Below, one piece after another: positions 8,083 to 16,726 of a stretch of 64,000 nucleotides of DNA. Location of the stretch: contig NZ_JAGGJV010000014.1 of the NCBI RefSeq assembly GCF_017873135.1, positions 1 to 64,000 on the forward strand, read 5' to 3'. The stretch comes from Rhizobium herbae. GTDB lineage: Bacteria; Pseudomonadota; Alphaproteobacteria; Rhizobiales; Rhizobiaceae. The position numbers were made by a program, and so were the translations under genes. Below the pieces are notes generated by a model that was not told where the DNA came from, did not search any database, and worked only from the letters and a program-made list of their open reading frames with translations. Position 1 is the stretch's first letter. Every line of letters begins with the position of its first letter.

Positions 8083-8967
8083 ATGAAGAGCAAGATGACC
8101 GATAGTGATATCAAGGCCGAGGCCCAAAAGACTAGAAATACGCGAGCGTTTTGGGTGCTCGTGGCACTGACCTTGGCATATTGCTTTCTCTACTATTTGT
8201 TGATTGTCGAGACTAAACAGTGTCAGGGAGTGGTCGTTTCCACTTCTGCGTTTGCCGGATTTTTTGATCGCTATCTCGCTTGCCAAGATATCAACCAGCT
8301 CGGCGGCGCACTTGCGGGTGCGTTCGCCCCCGTCGCATTTCTCTGGCTGGCTGGTGCCGTCTTTATCCAATCGCAAGAACTCAGAGCCCAGCGAGAAGAG
8401 CTGAATGATACGAGGAAAGTGATGAAAGAGCAGGTAGCGGAAACTCGGGCGTCTACAGCGCTTTTCAATGAACAAACCGGAATATTGCGAAGACAGCAGC
8501 AATTGCGAGATCAGCAAGAGGCCGATGAAGAGTTTGATGCGCGCGAGGCCTACTTTGAACAATCCATACGGAACGGGAGAGGGGTGCGGGTCTACTATAA
8601 GTATGACATTCTCGTTGACGGTCCCGAAGGAGGCCTCGTCAAAGGCACTACGGCCGACGCATACCTTATTTTTCCGCCAACTTTCACTTCTTGCTTTTAT
8701 GGGAGCGATGCGGAATCCAGCTTGATTCAAATGGCACGCGCTATCGAGTTCCTAACGGACCGTTCCCATCCCGAGTACCGGATTCCTAATGAAGTGGTAG
8801 ACGAATTTAGACAAACCTTGACTGAAATTAATGCCATGGTTGATATGATCGCGCTTTTATCACCGTCACACCAAGTAAAAGCGAATGCCGGCCACTTTCA
8901 GGAATTTAGCGACCACCTTGGCATTTTACTTAGCGAAATGGTGCGATTTGCTGACGACGATCGTTAA
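8083..8967 (+). CDS. Cargo membrane protein with coiled coil (abortive-infection-like)
   Basis: This 294-residue gene is transcribed against the tail genes around it. It has two predicted membrane helices (residues ~22-42 and ~74-96) followed at once by a charged coiled coil (~97-140, ELRAQREELNDTRK) and a cytoplasmic domain. The two-helix plus coiled-coil layout resembles putative phage abortive-infection membrane proteins (putAbiC type), but no conserved catalytic motif is visible. Base composition is lower in GC than the flanking genes. It shares its stop-codon region with the convergent gpV gene and lies just outside the boundary hairpin. A lysogenic-conversion role such as superinfection exclusion is inferred. 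Confidence 0.6.
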   Translation: MKSKMTDSDIKAEAQKTRNTRAFWVLVALTLAYCFLYYLLIVETKQCQGVVVSTSAFAGFFDRYLACQDINQLGGALAGAFAPVAFLWLAGAVFIQSQELRAQREELNDTRKVMKEQVAETRASTALFNEQTGILRRQQQLRDQQEADEEFDAREAYFEQSIRNGRGVRVYYKYDILVDGPEGGLVKGTTADAYLIFPPTFTSCFYGSDAESSLIQMARAIEFLTDRSHPEYRIPNEVVDEFRQTLTEINAMVDMIALLSPSHQVKANAGHFQEFSDHLGILLSEMVRFADDDR

Positions 8968-9458
8968 GCCGGCTCTCCGGTCAAGTCGCCTCCGGGTATG
9001 ACGCCCGTGTGCAGATGATCGTGACCCACGTTCTTTCCGTTGTGGGTGAGAGTTTCGCTAACAAGATCGATGCTTGATCCTTGGATTTTCACAGCACCTC
9101 TAACGTTGATTGTTACCGCGCCAGCTTCGCGATCGATGTGAATTGACCCGCCCGGAAAGGTGATGCCCACATCATCGTTTCCCTCAAACGGTGGCGTGTC
9201 CTTGTCATTATATTTGGAGCCGATGATGCAGCCGTCCTCGCCCTTCAGATCGACGGCGCACCAAACCTCGTCGTCAACATCCGGCATCATGAAGCTCTTC
9301 GTCTTGCCGGATGACCGCGACAGGACATCGACCCAGAAAGATACCGTATCGTCCTCGTCCTTGAATTGGACTTTCACCCGCATTTTCTTCGGGTCGCGAT
9401 CGACCACGATGCCGCGTTTGTTGGCGTTGTTTTGCTGGTAGTCGTTATTTGCGCGCAT
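8964..9458 (-). CDS. Baseplate spike protein gpV (P2-like)
   Basis: The 164-residue protein is the P2 gpV type spike, which forms the tip that pierces the outer membrane. An OB-fold N-terminal half (KRGIVVDRDPKKMRVKVQF) is followed by a beta-helix with the GGSIHIDREAGAVTIN segment. The C-terminus has the metal-binding tip motif HDHLHTG (residues ~147-153), as in spikes that coordinate iron. The start overlaps the end of gpD by 14 bp. The stop overlaps the convergent cargo gene by 4 bp. Confidence 0.87.
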   Translation of the reverse strand: MRANNDYQQNNANKRGIVVDRDPKKMRVKVQFKDEDDTVSFWVDVLSRSSGKTKSFMMPDVDDEVWCAVDLKGEDGCIIGSKYNDKDTPPFEGNDDVGITFPGGSIHIDREAGAVTINVRGAVKIQGSSIDLVSETLTHNGKNVGHDHLHTGVIPGGDLTGEPA

Positions 9459-10443
9459 CGAGCAGCTCCACGTCGGTTGTGTATCCGCCGCGCGTCATCC
9501 GGTGGGTCGAGCGGTCGATAAGGTAAAGGCCGGAATACTTGCCGAAATCCGCCATGTTGACGGTCACACCCGCCACGGCCCGCACATCGCCAACATGCGA
9601 GAACGAGCCGGAGCGGCGTTTGCGATTCTTGAAGTGCATCCGCGATCGGGCGAGCGCCTTGGCATTGGCGGGGCTCTCGGTGCGTTCGCCCGCGATCTTC
9701 AGCACGTCGCCGGTTTTGACCTGGCTGTCGGTTTCCTCGCTTTCGACCGTCTCTTTTTTGTTCGGGTCGAGATAGGAAACCTTTGCCTTGGAATAGGTGT
9801 CGGCCGTCTGTTCCTTCAGTCGGTAGGACAGGAGAGATGTGCCGAGAGATAAATGGCTGACGGTCAAGGCGGCGGCGCGGCCGTCCACCGACTTGATGCT
9901 GGTGAAAATCGCGCGGGTGCCCCTGACACTGAAATAATGCCCGGTCTCTTCGGCCAGCCGCGTCAGAAATTCGAGATCTCGCTCCCGGCGCTGGCTCACT
10001 CGCTCGAAATTGAGGCTTTCGACTTCGCCTTCCAGGGAAAGGCCGTTTTCACCGGCAACCTTGCTGACGATCGCCTTCAGGGACTGTTTTTCAAAGGCGC
10101 GGGATTTCTGGGTCCGCAGGGGCTTGGTGATCGGAGCGGCGAGGCCGCGCATGGTCATGCGGTCGCCGCCACGGTCGCCCTCGGCGTCCGGCTCGTCCAT
10201 TTCGAACGTGCCGCAGGGCAGGATACCGCCCAGGCCGTCAAAGATGGTGAGCGTCATGGTATCGCCGGGCTCCGGCTTCCATGCGCCTTTCCACCGGCCG
10301 TCCTTGTCCTGCACCGTCACGTCAATCTCATCGATCTTGCCGTGGTGATTGTCGGTGTAGCTGATCGACGTGGTCATCGGATCAAGTTCGGACGAGATAT
10401 CGACGCCCTGATAGATCAGGCTGAAATAGGGGCCTGAGGCCAT
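9445..10443 (-). CDS. Tail hub protein gpD (P2 late control D family)
   Basis: This 332-residue protein corresponds to the P2 gpD/Mu gp44-type baseplate hub that connects the tail tube to the spike. Family segments are YQGVDISSELDPMTTSISYTD near the start and SLKAIVSKVAGENGLSL with the RERDLEFLTRLAEETG motif near residue 155. The C-terminus contains AKALARSRM, usual in this family. ATG at 10443 overlaps the gpX stop codon (ATGA) and was preferred to an upstream start. Confidence 0.87.
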   Translation of the reverse strand: MASGPYFSLIYQGVDISSELDPMTTSISYTDNHHGKIDEIDVTVQDKDGRWKGAWKPEPGDTMTLTIFDGLGGILPCGTFEMDEPDAEGDRGGDRMTMRGLAAPITKPLRTQKSRAFEKQSLKAIVSKVAGENGLSLEGEVESLNFERVSQRRERDLEFLTRLAEETGHYFSVRGTRAIFTSIKSVDGRAAALTVSHLSLGTSLLSYRLKEQTADTYSKAKVSYLDPNKKETVESEETDSQVKTGDVLKIAGERTESPANAKALARSRMHFKNRKRRSGSFSHVGDVRAVAGVTVNMADFGKYSGLYLIDRSTHRMTRGGYTTDVELLDARK

Positions 10444-10712
10444 CAGACGCTCCCATAAGAGGGGTTGTCGCGCTTCCACGGCGGCAGCAGATCGATGTTG
10501 GTGGCGGTTTGCTCGATCACCGGGATGATGAGCGTAACGCCCTGGGGAAGCACCAGCGGCGGCACGGCGAGATCATCAAGATACAAATGCCGGTTGGCTT
10601 CCAAAAGCACCGTCTGCTTGTTCTGGTCGCCATAGTAGCGATAGGCGAGCAAATCCCACCGGTCGCCCGCGATCGTGCGATATTCGAAATAATCACCAGT
10701 TAGAGCCGTCAT
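10443..10712 (-). CDS. Tail protein gpX (P2-like, LysM fold)
   Basis: The 89-residue product is a P2 gpX homologue: a short LysM-type domain with the tail-specific pattern DRWDLLAYRYYGD (residues ~17-29) and VLPQGVTLIIP. Such proteins attach near the tail tube end and baseplate. It lies between gpU and gpD with 4-bp overlaps on both sides, indicating one translationally coupled block. Confidence 0.88.
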   Translation of the reverse strand: MTALTGDYFEYRTIAGDRWDLLAYRYYGDQNKQTVLLEANRHLYLDDLAVPPLVLPQGVTLIIPVIEQTATNIDLLPPWKRDNPSYGSV

Positions 10713-11197
10713 TGCCCACCACCTTTGCGAACCTGCGGATTATTGGCGGCAGCGCCGGACAAGGCCGGTGCGCGGCTCTTGGCAATCGACATGATCAGCC
10801 CGAACAATCCGCCGGCTATCGGGTCTTCAAGCAGGCTTATTGTTGCCTCGACACGAACCGGCACACCGAGCCGGTCGGTCTTGGTGATGCCGATCGACAA
10901 GCTTTCGACCACGTAGCGTTTGCCGGTGTAATCGCCATTGCCGAGGACGAGTGGCATCGGCGATTTGAGCGCGAAGGCTGTCTCGAGCTTCGCCAGCTCC
11001 GCCGGCACATCGCAGAACTCTTCCGAGAAAAAGAAATCGAACGTCTGCCGGTCCAGCTCTTCGCCGATCGCCTGAAGCGCGGGTTTGCCCCGCGTCGTGT
11101 CGTGTTGCGCGAACGTCGCGGCCCGCTCGATCGTATGGCCGACCGGCCCGGCCGGGCCAGCAATTCCTAACGGGATGGAACCGAGCAGGTAAATCAT
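10709..11197 (-). CDS. Tail protein gpU (P2-like)
   Basis: The 162-residue product resembles the P2 gpU family, a tail component near the baseplate, with RQTFDFFFSEEFCDVPAEL-type and GNGDYTGKRYVVESL segments matching family positions. ATG at 11197 overlaps the stop of the preceding small gene by 4 bp; longer in-frame starts would read back through that gene and are rejected. The C-terminus beyond residue ~130 is low in complexity. Confidence 0.82.
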   Translation of the reverse strand: MIYLLGSIPLGIAGPAGPVGHTIERAATFAQHDTTRGKPALQAIGEELDRQTFDFFFSEEFCDVPAELAKLETAFALKSPMPLVLGNGDYTGKRYVVESLSIGITKTDRLGVPVRVEATISLLEDPIAGGLFGLIMSIAKSRAPALSGAAANNPQVRKGGGQ

Positions 11198-11403
11198 CGG
11201 GTCCGCCTTTCCGAGGCGAGGCGAGCCGTTAGAAACCGGACGCCGCAACGAAAGGCATCGGGCTTGGTGTGCCAGTACAAACGGCCGCGCTCGGCCACCT
11301 TCTTTCCGTCCACCAGCGCGTAGAACCGGCCCTCCGGCGAAGTCACGCAATATGGCAATTTTCGCACCATGATGCGGGCGTCGGCTTCCGATCGCTTGCC
11401 CAT
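11194..11403 (-). CDS. Small conserved tail-region protein
   Basis: A 69-residue protein between the tape measure and gpU genes, with 4-bp ATGA overlaps at both ends, which strongly supports that it is translated. It is basic and contains RFYALVDGKKVAERGRLYW. I do not recognise the family. The location suggests a tail assembly role, but nothing in the sequence shows what it does. Confidence 0.6.
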   Translation of the reverse strand: MGKRSEADARIMVRKLPYCVTSPEGRFYALVDGKKVAERGRLYWHTKPDAFRCGVRFLTARLASERRTR

Positions 11404-14282
11404 CACACGTTCCTCCGAGCGCGGCGGCGCAATTCCTCATCGACCAGCTCGGCAATCTTGCGTCCGCTTTGGCTCATCAGGTCGTCCCACTGCTGCCGCA
11501 CCTCGTCGGCATTGCCGCCCTGAATTTTGGTTTCCGCCTTGAAGTGAATGGCAATCGGCGACCCGGCCGGTTGCGCGGCGGACTGCGACTGGACGCTGAC
11601 GCGGGCGACGGCAGCGCGTGCCGCCTCGTTCCGCGCGGCATCGGAAGGCGGCACATTTGCCGCCTGTTGCGTCGCGGGCATTTGCGGGCCTGCCTGGGCG
11701 GAAAGCGCGGGCATGGCAATTGCCGCCGCCGCCATGGTGGCCGCCGCAGCGGTCCGCATCGCCTTGACCATCGGAGCCGCGTGGATCGAGCCCGCGATGG
11801 TCTCTGTGAATTTCAGCCGGTGGATGTCCGATAGCGGGCCGGTCTTTGCCGGTGACGAGGGCAGATGATCACGCACCAGCTGCGTCACCTTGCGGATTTC
11901 CTCGATCACCACGGCGGCACGCGCACGAATACCGGCCGCGAGCGTATCCATCAGCGCAACGCCCTGCGGATAGAAGCTGACAGCGCCGAGGAACGCCTGC
12001 GCTTGGCGGATCGAGGACATGACCGTATCGCTGACCCGCTTTGCCGCCGCTTCCAGCGCCGCAAGCCGCCCCATGGCCGGGCCAGTGTCGATGGCCGCGA
12101 CCGCCTCCATGTCGGTTTTCAGGGCGGCGGTCGCCGCCGCCGTTGCCCTGATCGTCGCCGGATCGGTCACGTTGACAGACGCCTGCATCTCCGCGTCAGC
12201 ACCGAAGGTGAAAACGCTCTTGACCTTGGCCCAGGCGGCGGTCGCCCGCGTGGCAAGCCCGTCGATCGCCACGCTGATTTTGTCGCCCAGGCTCCCGATC
12301 CATCCGGCAATATCGGGCATCTCCGGCAAGTCGAGCGCCGGGAAGTCCGGCCACTTGAAGGCTGGCAGATCAGGCCACGAAAACGCGGGGAAGGCAGGCC
12401 AAGAAAACGACGGCAGATAGTCCGACCATTTGAGCCCGGTGATGTAACTCGCCCAATCAAGCCCGCCCTGGATGATGCCCGACCAGCTGAAGCCAGGAAT
12501 GAAGTCGAGCCAGCGCAGCGGATGGAGCCATGAGGCCCAATTGATGACCGTCAGCACGTTCGACCAGCTGAGGGCCGAGACGATGCCCGACCACGAAAGG
12601 GACGGCAGATAAGCCGCCCAATCGAGGCTTGCGATGTAGTCGGCCCAATTGAGCCCGGTCTTGATAATCGCCGCCCAGCTGAAGCCGGGAATAAGGTCAA
12701 GCCAGCGCAAGGGATGCAGCCATGACGCCCATTCCAGCACGGTCACGAAATTCGACCAGCTCAGCGTCGGGATCATGCCGGACCATTCCAGCGATGGCAG
12801 CGAATCCCATGCCGCCGAGATGGCACTGGTCAGGTCGGACCAACCGGCCGACAGCATCGCCAGCGGATCGAAGCCGAGAAAATCGGTGATGGCCGCCCAG
12901 GCGGTCGCAATGCCCGCCGTGATCGAGGCCCAAAGGTTGCTGAAGAATGCGCCGATCTTATCCCAGTTGGCATAAATCAGCGCAGCGCCGGCCGCGATCG
13001 CGACGATTGCCAAGATTATGGGGTTTGCAGCAAGCGCCGTGGCGAGAAGCGTTAGGCCATAGGCGATTTGAACGAGGCCAGCGGCCGTGGCGATCAGCGT
13101 GGGCGCAAACGCGAAGCCCGCCAGCACCATTGCGAGGTTTTCCCACCCGCCCACATAATCGGATGCTGCCTGCAAATAAACGGCAAGTTTGCTGAAAATC
13201 TCATAAGCGCGGGTGGCGAACGTCCACGTGCCTTCAAGGACGGATTGGATCGCTGCCCCGATCTTCGCCGCCCATTTGTCGAGTTCGCCCGTGGCCTGAA
13301 GTCGGTTGACGGTATCCAGCACGCCTTGCAGCTTGCCCTTCATCCAATCGAAAAGGCCCGCATTCATGATGGCGAGCTGAAACTTCAACCAGATATCGGA
13401 GAGGTTGGAGACCATGCCGTCCCACGTGCGGGCCAGCTTCTCCATTGCGCCGCCATAGCGCTCGCGCATGATACCGGTAATCGCCGCCTGGATGCCCCCC
13501 GGATCAGATGCCAGCGCCTTGGCGATCTTCTTTTGCCCGTTGACGGTGTAGGTGTAATAAATCTCATTACCCTTGACCGCAGCCTTGATGCCGAATTCCT
13601 TCAGGCGCTCATTCTCGCCGGTTACGGCGTCGGCGATTGCTTCGACCGCCATTTCAAGCGGCTTTCCCATCGCCGCCGCTGTGTCGCCAAGGTCTTGCAG
13701 AAGCCCGTTTGTCGGATCAAGCCCATAGGCCCGCAGCTTCACAAAGCTATCCATGACCTGATCAAGCTCATACGGCGTCTTGACGGCGAAATCAGTCACC
13801 CAGCCCATCGCGGCCTTCGCCTTCGCGGAAGAACCTTCGGTGGTTTCAAGGATGGTCTGGAATTTTTCGAATTTCGATGCTGTACCGACCAGTTGGTTGG
13901 CGGCAAGGGCCGAACTCGCCATCAAAGTGGCGGCAATACCTGCCGCGACCGTCAAGCCACGGAAAGCCTTTCCGGCTCCGGTCGTGATCTGGTTGAACCC
14001 GGATTTCCCCAACGCGACAGTCTTTTGATGCAAGCTGACTATCGCACGCCCGGCCGCTTGAGCGCCGGAGACGACAACATTGAAAGCGGAACGGGCCGCT
14101 GAGCCGACGCGATTGAAAGCTGCGGCCGCGCGTTCGGTGGCACGTGTTGCCGCGTTGGACGAAGCTTCAGTGGCTTTTCCGCCAGCCTTCACGGAAGCGG
14201 CGGTGCGCTTCTCGGCGGTCATGATCTTGTTCATGATCTTGGTGGCCCGATCGACCCCCTCGAAAATCATCATGAACTTCAT
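11403..14282 (-). CDS. Tail tape measure protein (gpT)
   Basis: The 959-residue protein sets tail length and is the longest tail gene, as usual. The N-terminal ~110 residues are helical and Ala/Lys-rich. Residues ~165-260 contain the conserved tape-measure core (KAKAAMGWVTDFAVKTPYELDQV). Hydrophobic segments occur near 380-430. A tryptophan-rich tandem repeat occupies residues ~490-665, including a 64-residue unit present twice (WASWLHPLRWLD marks each copy). The C-terminus contains HLPSSPAKTGPLSDIHRL, a common tape-measure motif. It is the first gene after a boundary hairpin, with a TATAAT-like element upstream. Confidence 0.92.
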   Translation of the reverse strand: MKFMMIFEGVDRATKIMNKIMTAEKRTAASVKAGGKATEASSNAATRATERAAAAFNRVGSAARSAFNVVVSGAQAAGRAIVSLHQKTVALGKSGFNQITTGAGKAFRGLTVAAGIAATLMASSALAANQLVGTASKFEKFQTILETTEGSSAKAKAAMGWVTDFAVKTPYELDQVMDSFVKLRAYGLDPTNGLLQDLGDTAAAMGKPLEMAVEAIADAVTGENERLKEFGIKAAVKGNEIYYTYTVNGQKKIAKALASDPGGIQAAITGIMRERYGGAMEKLARTWDGMVSNLSDIWLKFQLAIMNAGLFDWMKGKLQGVLDTVNRLQATGELDKWAAKIGAAIQSVLEGTWTFATRAYEIFSKLAVYLQAASDYVGGWENLAMVLAGFAFAPTLIATAAGLVQIAYGLTLLATALAANPIILAIVAIAAGAALIYANWDKIGAFFSNLWASITAGIATAWAAITDFLGFDPLAMLSAGWSDLTSAISAAWDSLPSLEWSGMIPTLSWSNFVTVLEWASWLHPLRWLDLIPGFSWAAIIKTGLNWADYIASLDWAAYLPSLSWSGIVSALSWSNVLTVINWASWLHPLRWLDFIPGFSWSGIIQGGLDWASYITGLKWSDYLPSFSWPAFPAFSWPDLPAFKWPDFPALDLPEMPDIAGWIGSLGDKISVAIDGLATRATAAWAKVKSVFTFGADAEMQASVNVTDPATIRATAAATAALKTDMEAVAAIDTGPAMGRLAALEAAAKRVSDTVMSSIRQAQAFLGAVSFYPQGVALMDTLAAGIRARAAVVIEEIRKVTQLVRDHLPSSPAKTGPLSDIHRLKFTETIAGSIHAAPMVKAMRTAAAATMAAAAIAMPALSAQAGPQMPATQQAANVPPSDAARNEAARAAVARVSVQSQSAAQPAGSPIAIHFKAETKIQGGNADEVRQQWDDLMSQSGRKIAELVDEELRRRARRNV

Positions 14283-14341
14283 TTTGGAAAGCCTCCGGCC
14301 CGGAATTCCAGACCAGAGGTGACATTATATGCGGGGGGAAA
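14283..14341 (-). promoter_or_regulatory. Candidate late promoter upstream of the tape measure gene
   Basis: Between the boundary hairpin and the tape measure start lies TATAAT (minus strand, ~14326-14331), a consensus -10 hexamer. No clear -35 is visible, which would fit an activator-dependent late promoter. GCCGGAGGC ahead of the ATG supplies the ribosome site. This position corresponds to a Mu late-operon start. Confidence 0.45.
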
Positions 14342-14364
14342 TGACCGGACGATTGGTCCGGTCA
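14342..14364 (-). terminator. Phage boundary hairpin, copy 3
   Basis: Stem TGACCGGAC / GTCCGGTCA with a 5-nt loop. The TGA at its 5' edge on the minus strand is the stop codon of the gpE' extension. The following tract is only ATTT, so this copy is a weak terminator by itself. It separates the chaperone genes from the tape measure gene. Confidence 0.75.
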
Positions 14365-14873
14365 GCCTTTGCCATTGGCGGAGCGGATGGCTTCGGCCTT
14401 GGCCTCTTCGAGGGCGACAGCTTCATCGTACCACCAGCCGAACTCGTCCTCATCCATTGCATTTAGATCAGCATGGGTCCAGCCGCGCTCTAACAGGAAG
14501 AGATGTTGGACCGGCGCGGACAGCCTTAGCTGGCTGTCTTGCTGGCCTTTCCCTCGCTGTCCGCGTCATCCTCGCCGCCGAACAGTTCGTTGATCAGCTG
14601 AAGGCTGTCGGCGGCCGGAACCAGTTCGGAGAGATCGGTCAGAGTGATCTTTTCACCTTCGAACTGCACGGTTTCGGTGATGTACGCGGCCTGGGATTTT
14701 GCGATATCTCCCTTGCCGATCCGCTGCGCCCGCATCCAGAGGCCGTGATTGATGAATTTCGGCACGGTGCAGACGACGCCGCTTTTTTTCAGAGGCACTT
14801 CGTAAGTGCCCGTATTGGCCTCCTTGTGCGCTCGCAGTTTGTCGACAACGGCGGATTGGGTTTTGGTGGTCAT
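14362..14873 (-). CDS. Tail assembly chaperone gpE+E' produced by -1 frameshift
   Basis: Upstream of the gpE stop the zero-frame codons read G GGA AAG at 14547-14553, an ideal X XXY YYZ slippery heptamer and the same heptamer used by lambda gpG-gpGT. Slipping back one base bypasses the gpE stop and opens a second frame that ends with TGA at 14362. The predicted fusion has 109 residues of gpE plus 61 of E', with RGWTHADLNAMDEDEFGWWYDEA as family-like E' content (split here by the frameshift from the gpE part). P2 and relatives make the same E+E' pair. This arrangement helps tape-measure folding during tail assembly. Confidence 0.85.
14526..14873 (-). CDS. Tail assembly chaperone gpE (P2-like)
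   Basis: The 115-residue unshifted product matches the phage tail E family: VPLKKSGVVCTVPKFINHG early on, then MRAQRIGKGDIAKSQAAYITE and the acidic C-terminus LFGGEDDADSEG. It is located between the tail tube gene and the tape measure, as in P2. The 3' end contains the GGGAAAG slippery heptamer at 14547-14553 that yields the extended form. Confidence 0.88.
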   Translation of the reverse strand: MTTKTQSAVVDKLRAHKEANTGTYEVPLKKSGVVCTVPKFINHGLWMRAQRIGKGDIAKSQAAYITETVQFEGEKITLTDLSELVPAADSLQLINELFGGEDDADSEGKASKTAS

Positions 14874-14927
14874 GGGTCAATTCCTTGTGACGGTTCAGGC
14901 GTTAGAAAGGGAGTGCCGGCCGCGTGG

Positions 14928-15440
14928 CTAACGCGGCCAGACGTCTTCGCCATCGATGCGGTAGATGTTGTTCCAGCCGTCGTATTCGATGATCGGGGTG
15001 TCGGCGCCGTAGACCTTCTGCATGAAGTAGCCGATGGAAATGTCGTGTTCCTGTCCCATCTGCTCCCCAAGCTTGGCGGTGCGGCCACCGGTTTTCATCA
15101 TCTGGAAACCGATGTGAGTCACCAACGTGTGAGACTCAGTGTCGTTGCGACCCTCGCCGTCGAAGATATCGACGTAGGAATGCAGCTGGAGCTTGGTCAT
15201 CTTCGTGGGGTTGAGGATGGTGCGGCTAACGCCTTCGTCCAGCCATTCGAAGGTGATCTTGCCTTCGATCGCCTGCACCGGGCGACCGGGAAGCTTCAGC
15301 ACCCCGATCATGCCGAGCGACGAATGCTCGACTTCCTGATGTCCGATCTCGCCCAGGTCGATTTCGGAAACACGGCCGCAAACATCGACGCCATTGATAT
15401 AGATGTCGGCGTCGGTGATCTGGCCAATTTTACGTGTCAT
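14928..15440 (-). CDS. Major tail tube protein (P2 FII-like)
   Basis: The 170-residue protein is a P2 FII-type tail tube subunit. Diagnostic segments are ADIYINGVDVCGRVSEIDLG at the N-terminus and KITFEWLDEGVSRTILNP in the middle, with QKVYGADTPIIEYD near the C-terminus. Hexameric rings of this protein stack to form the inner tube. It follows the sheath gene by 15 bp, the usual order. Confidence 0.9.
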   Translation of the reverse strand: MTRKIGQITDADIYINGVDVCGRVSEIDLGEIGHQEVEHSSLGMIGVLKLPGRPVQAIEGKITFEWLDEGVSRTILNPTKMTKLQLHSYVDIFDGEGRNDTESHTLVTHIGFQMMKTGGRTAKLGEQMGQEHDISIGYFMQKVYGADTPIIEYDGWNNIYRIDGEDVWPR

Positions 15441-15455
15441 GTGGATTGCCTCCCG

Positions 15456-16715
15456 TTAAGCCGCGAGCGAGAGCGCGTCGGTGATGAACTTCGTATCGAC
15501 GTAGCTGTCGACGGTGATGCGCTCCATGACCGAGGTCGGATGGCAGCGCAGCTTGTAGAAGAACCTGCCGTCCGCGATCTGCTCGGGCGTGTTCTTCTGT
15601 GTGTCGAAGCGGAAGTCAGCGCCGTAGAAAACGCCGTCGCCGGTCTTTGCCCGCAGGTAGGCGTTGACGCCTTCTTCCGCCGCTTCGACGTTCTGGCGAG
15701 TGCCGAGGCGATCGACGTAGTTCATGAGGAAAAAGATGATCGCCTCGTGGGTCATGTCGAGAATGCGCCGGGCATGAATGAAGTTCTCGACATGTGCCGA
15801 TGACGGGAACGCGGCCGAGCGGTTGCCGAACGTCCGAAAGCCGGTGGCGAACGATCGCATCGCGGTGACGATGCCCGCTTCGTTGAGGAAGTTGGTGTCG
15901 TTCTGGTAGTCGGACGGATAGAAGTTGATCGGGACTTCGAGATCCACGACGCCCTTGATTTCGCGGTTCGACGCCGAATGGTGGTAGCCCTGCTCAAGGT
16001 CGGTGGCGATGATGACGCCAGCCAGCCGCGACGACAGCGGGTCAAGGCGCGTGCCGCTGTTCGCAACGTCCTCGATCAGCACATGCGGATAGGTGAGGAT
16101 GACGCGGGCGCTGGACGTGTTGGCGCTGCCGGTGGTGCCGCGTGCCTCAACTGCCTGCTGCTTGGTCAGGCCAAGCGGCAAATCGGCAATGGCAATGGCG
16201 TTGAGGCGACCGGCAACCACGTCCATCTCCGCCCGCACCGTCGCCGTCGGCGAATAGCCAGGTGCAAGGATCAGCTTCGGGAAATAGCCGAACTTGTTGT
16301 AGCACTCGTAAGCGCCCTTGAAGCCCGAGGCCGCGCCGCCGGCGCTGATGGTGCCGTTGATTTCGGCCGTGGTCACCTTCGAAACGTCGGGAGTGACGCC
16401 TTCCTTGTGGACGTCCGGATCAAAGACGTTGTTGACGATGATCGTGCCGCCGTCGCCCTGGTCAAAGATCGCATCGAGCGCGGCCGGGATCGTGTAGCCT
16501 GACGCATGCGGGCCGAATGCGGCAGCAGCCTCCGCAAGGCTGCGGATGATGACGCGCTTGTTGATGTACTTGGCGCGTTCCTCCGGCGTCGTGTGAATGA
16601 GGTGGATGGGCGCTGTGCCGTTGAGATAGGTGACGGCGGACTTCACGTCGCGAACGACGGTTACACCGTCTTTATGCTCGACGACTTCCGGGCCGTGATG
16701 AAATGTTGCCGCCAT
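15456..16715 (-). CDS. Contractile tail sheath protein (P2 FI-like)
   Basis: The 419-residue protein is a tail sheath subunit of the P2 FI family; it polymerises around the tube and contracts on infection. Typical features are FHHGPEVVEHKDG at the start, SYSPTATV-like LAPGYSPTATVRAEM (~150), AGVIIATDLEQGYHHSASN (~235) and the C-terminal HPTSVMERITVDSYVDTKF. Length is slightly above P2 FI (396). The GTT/Ala stop region is 11 bp from the next gene. Confidence 0.92.
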   Translation of the reverse strand: MAATFHHGPEVVEHKDGVTVVRDVKSAVTYLNGTAPIHLIHTTPEERAKYINKRVIIRSLAEAAAAFGPHASGYTIPAALDAIFDQGDGGTIIVNNVFDPDVHKEGVTPDVSKVTTAEINGTISAGGAASGFKGAYECYNKFGYFPKLILAPGYSPTATVRAEMDVVAGRLNAIAIADLPLGLTKQQAVEARGTTGSANTSSARVILTYPHVLIEDVANSGTRLDPLSSRLAGVIIATDLEQGYHHSASNREIKGVVDLEVPINFYPSDYQNDTNFLNEAGIVTAMRSFATGFRTFGNRSAAFPSSAHVENFIHARRILDMTHEAIIFFLMNYVDRLGTRQNVEAAEEGVNAYLRAKTGDGVFYGADFRFDTQKNTPEQIADGRFFYKLRCHPTSVMERITVDSYVDTKFITDALSLAA

Positions 16716-16726
16716 GGGCAGGGCTC

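Noticed and set aside
14319..15803. Long plus-strand reading frame of 494 codons opposite tail genes
   Set aside because: It mirrors the gpE, tail tube and sheath genes in a high-GC region; no ribosome site or motif, while the minus-strand products match families.
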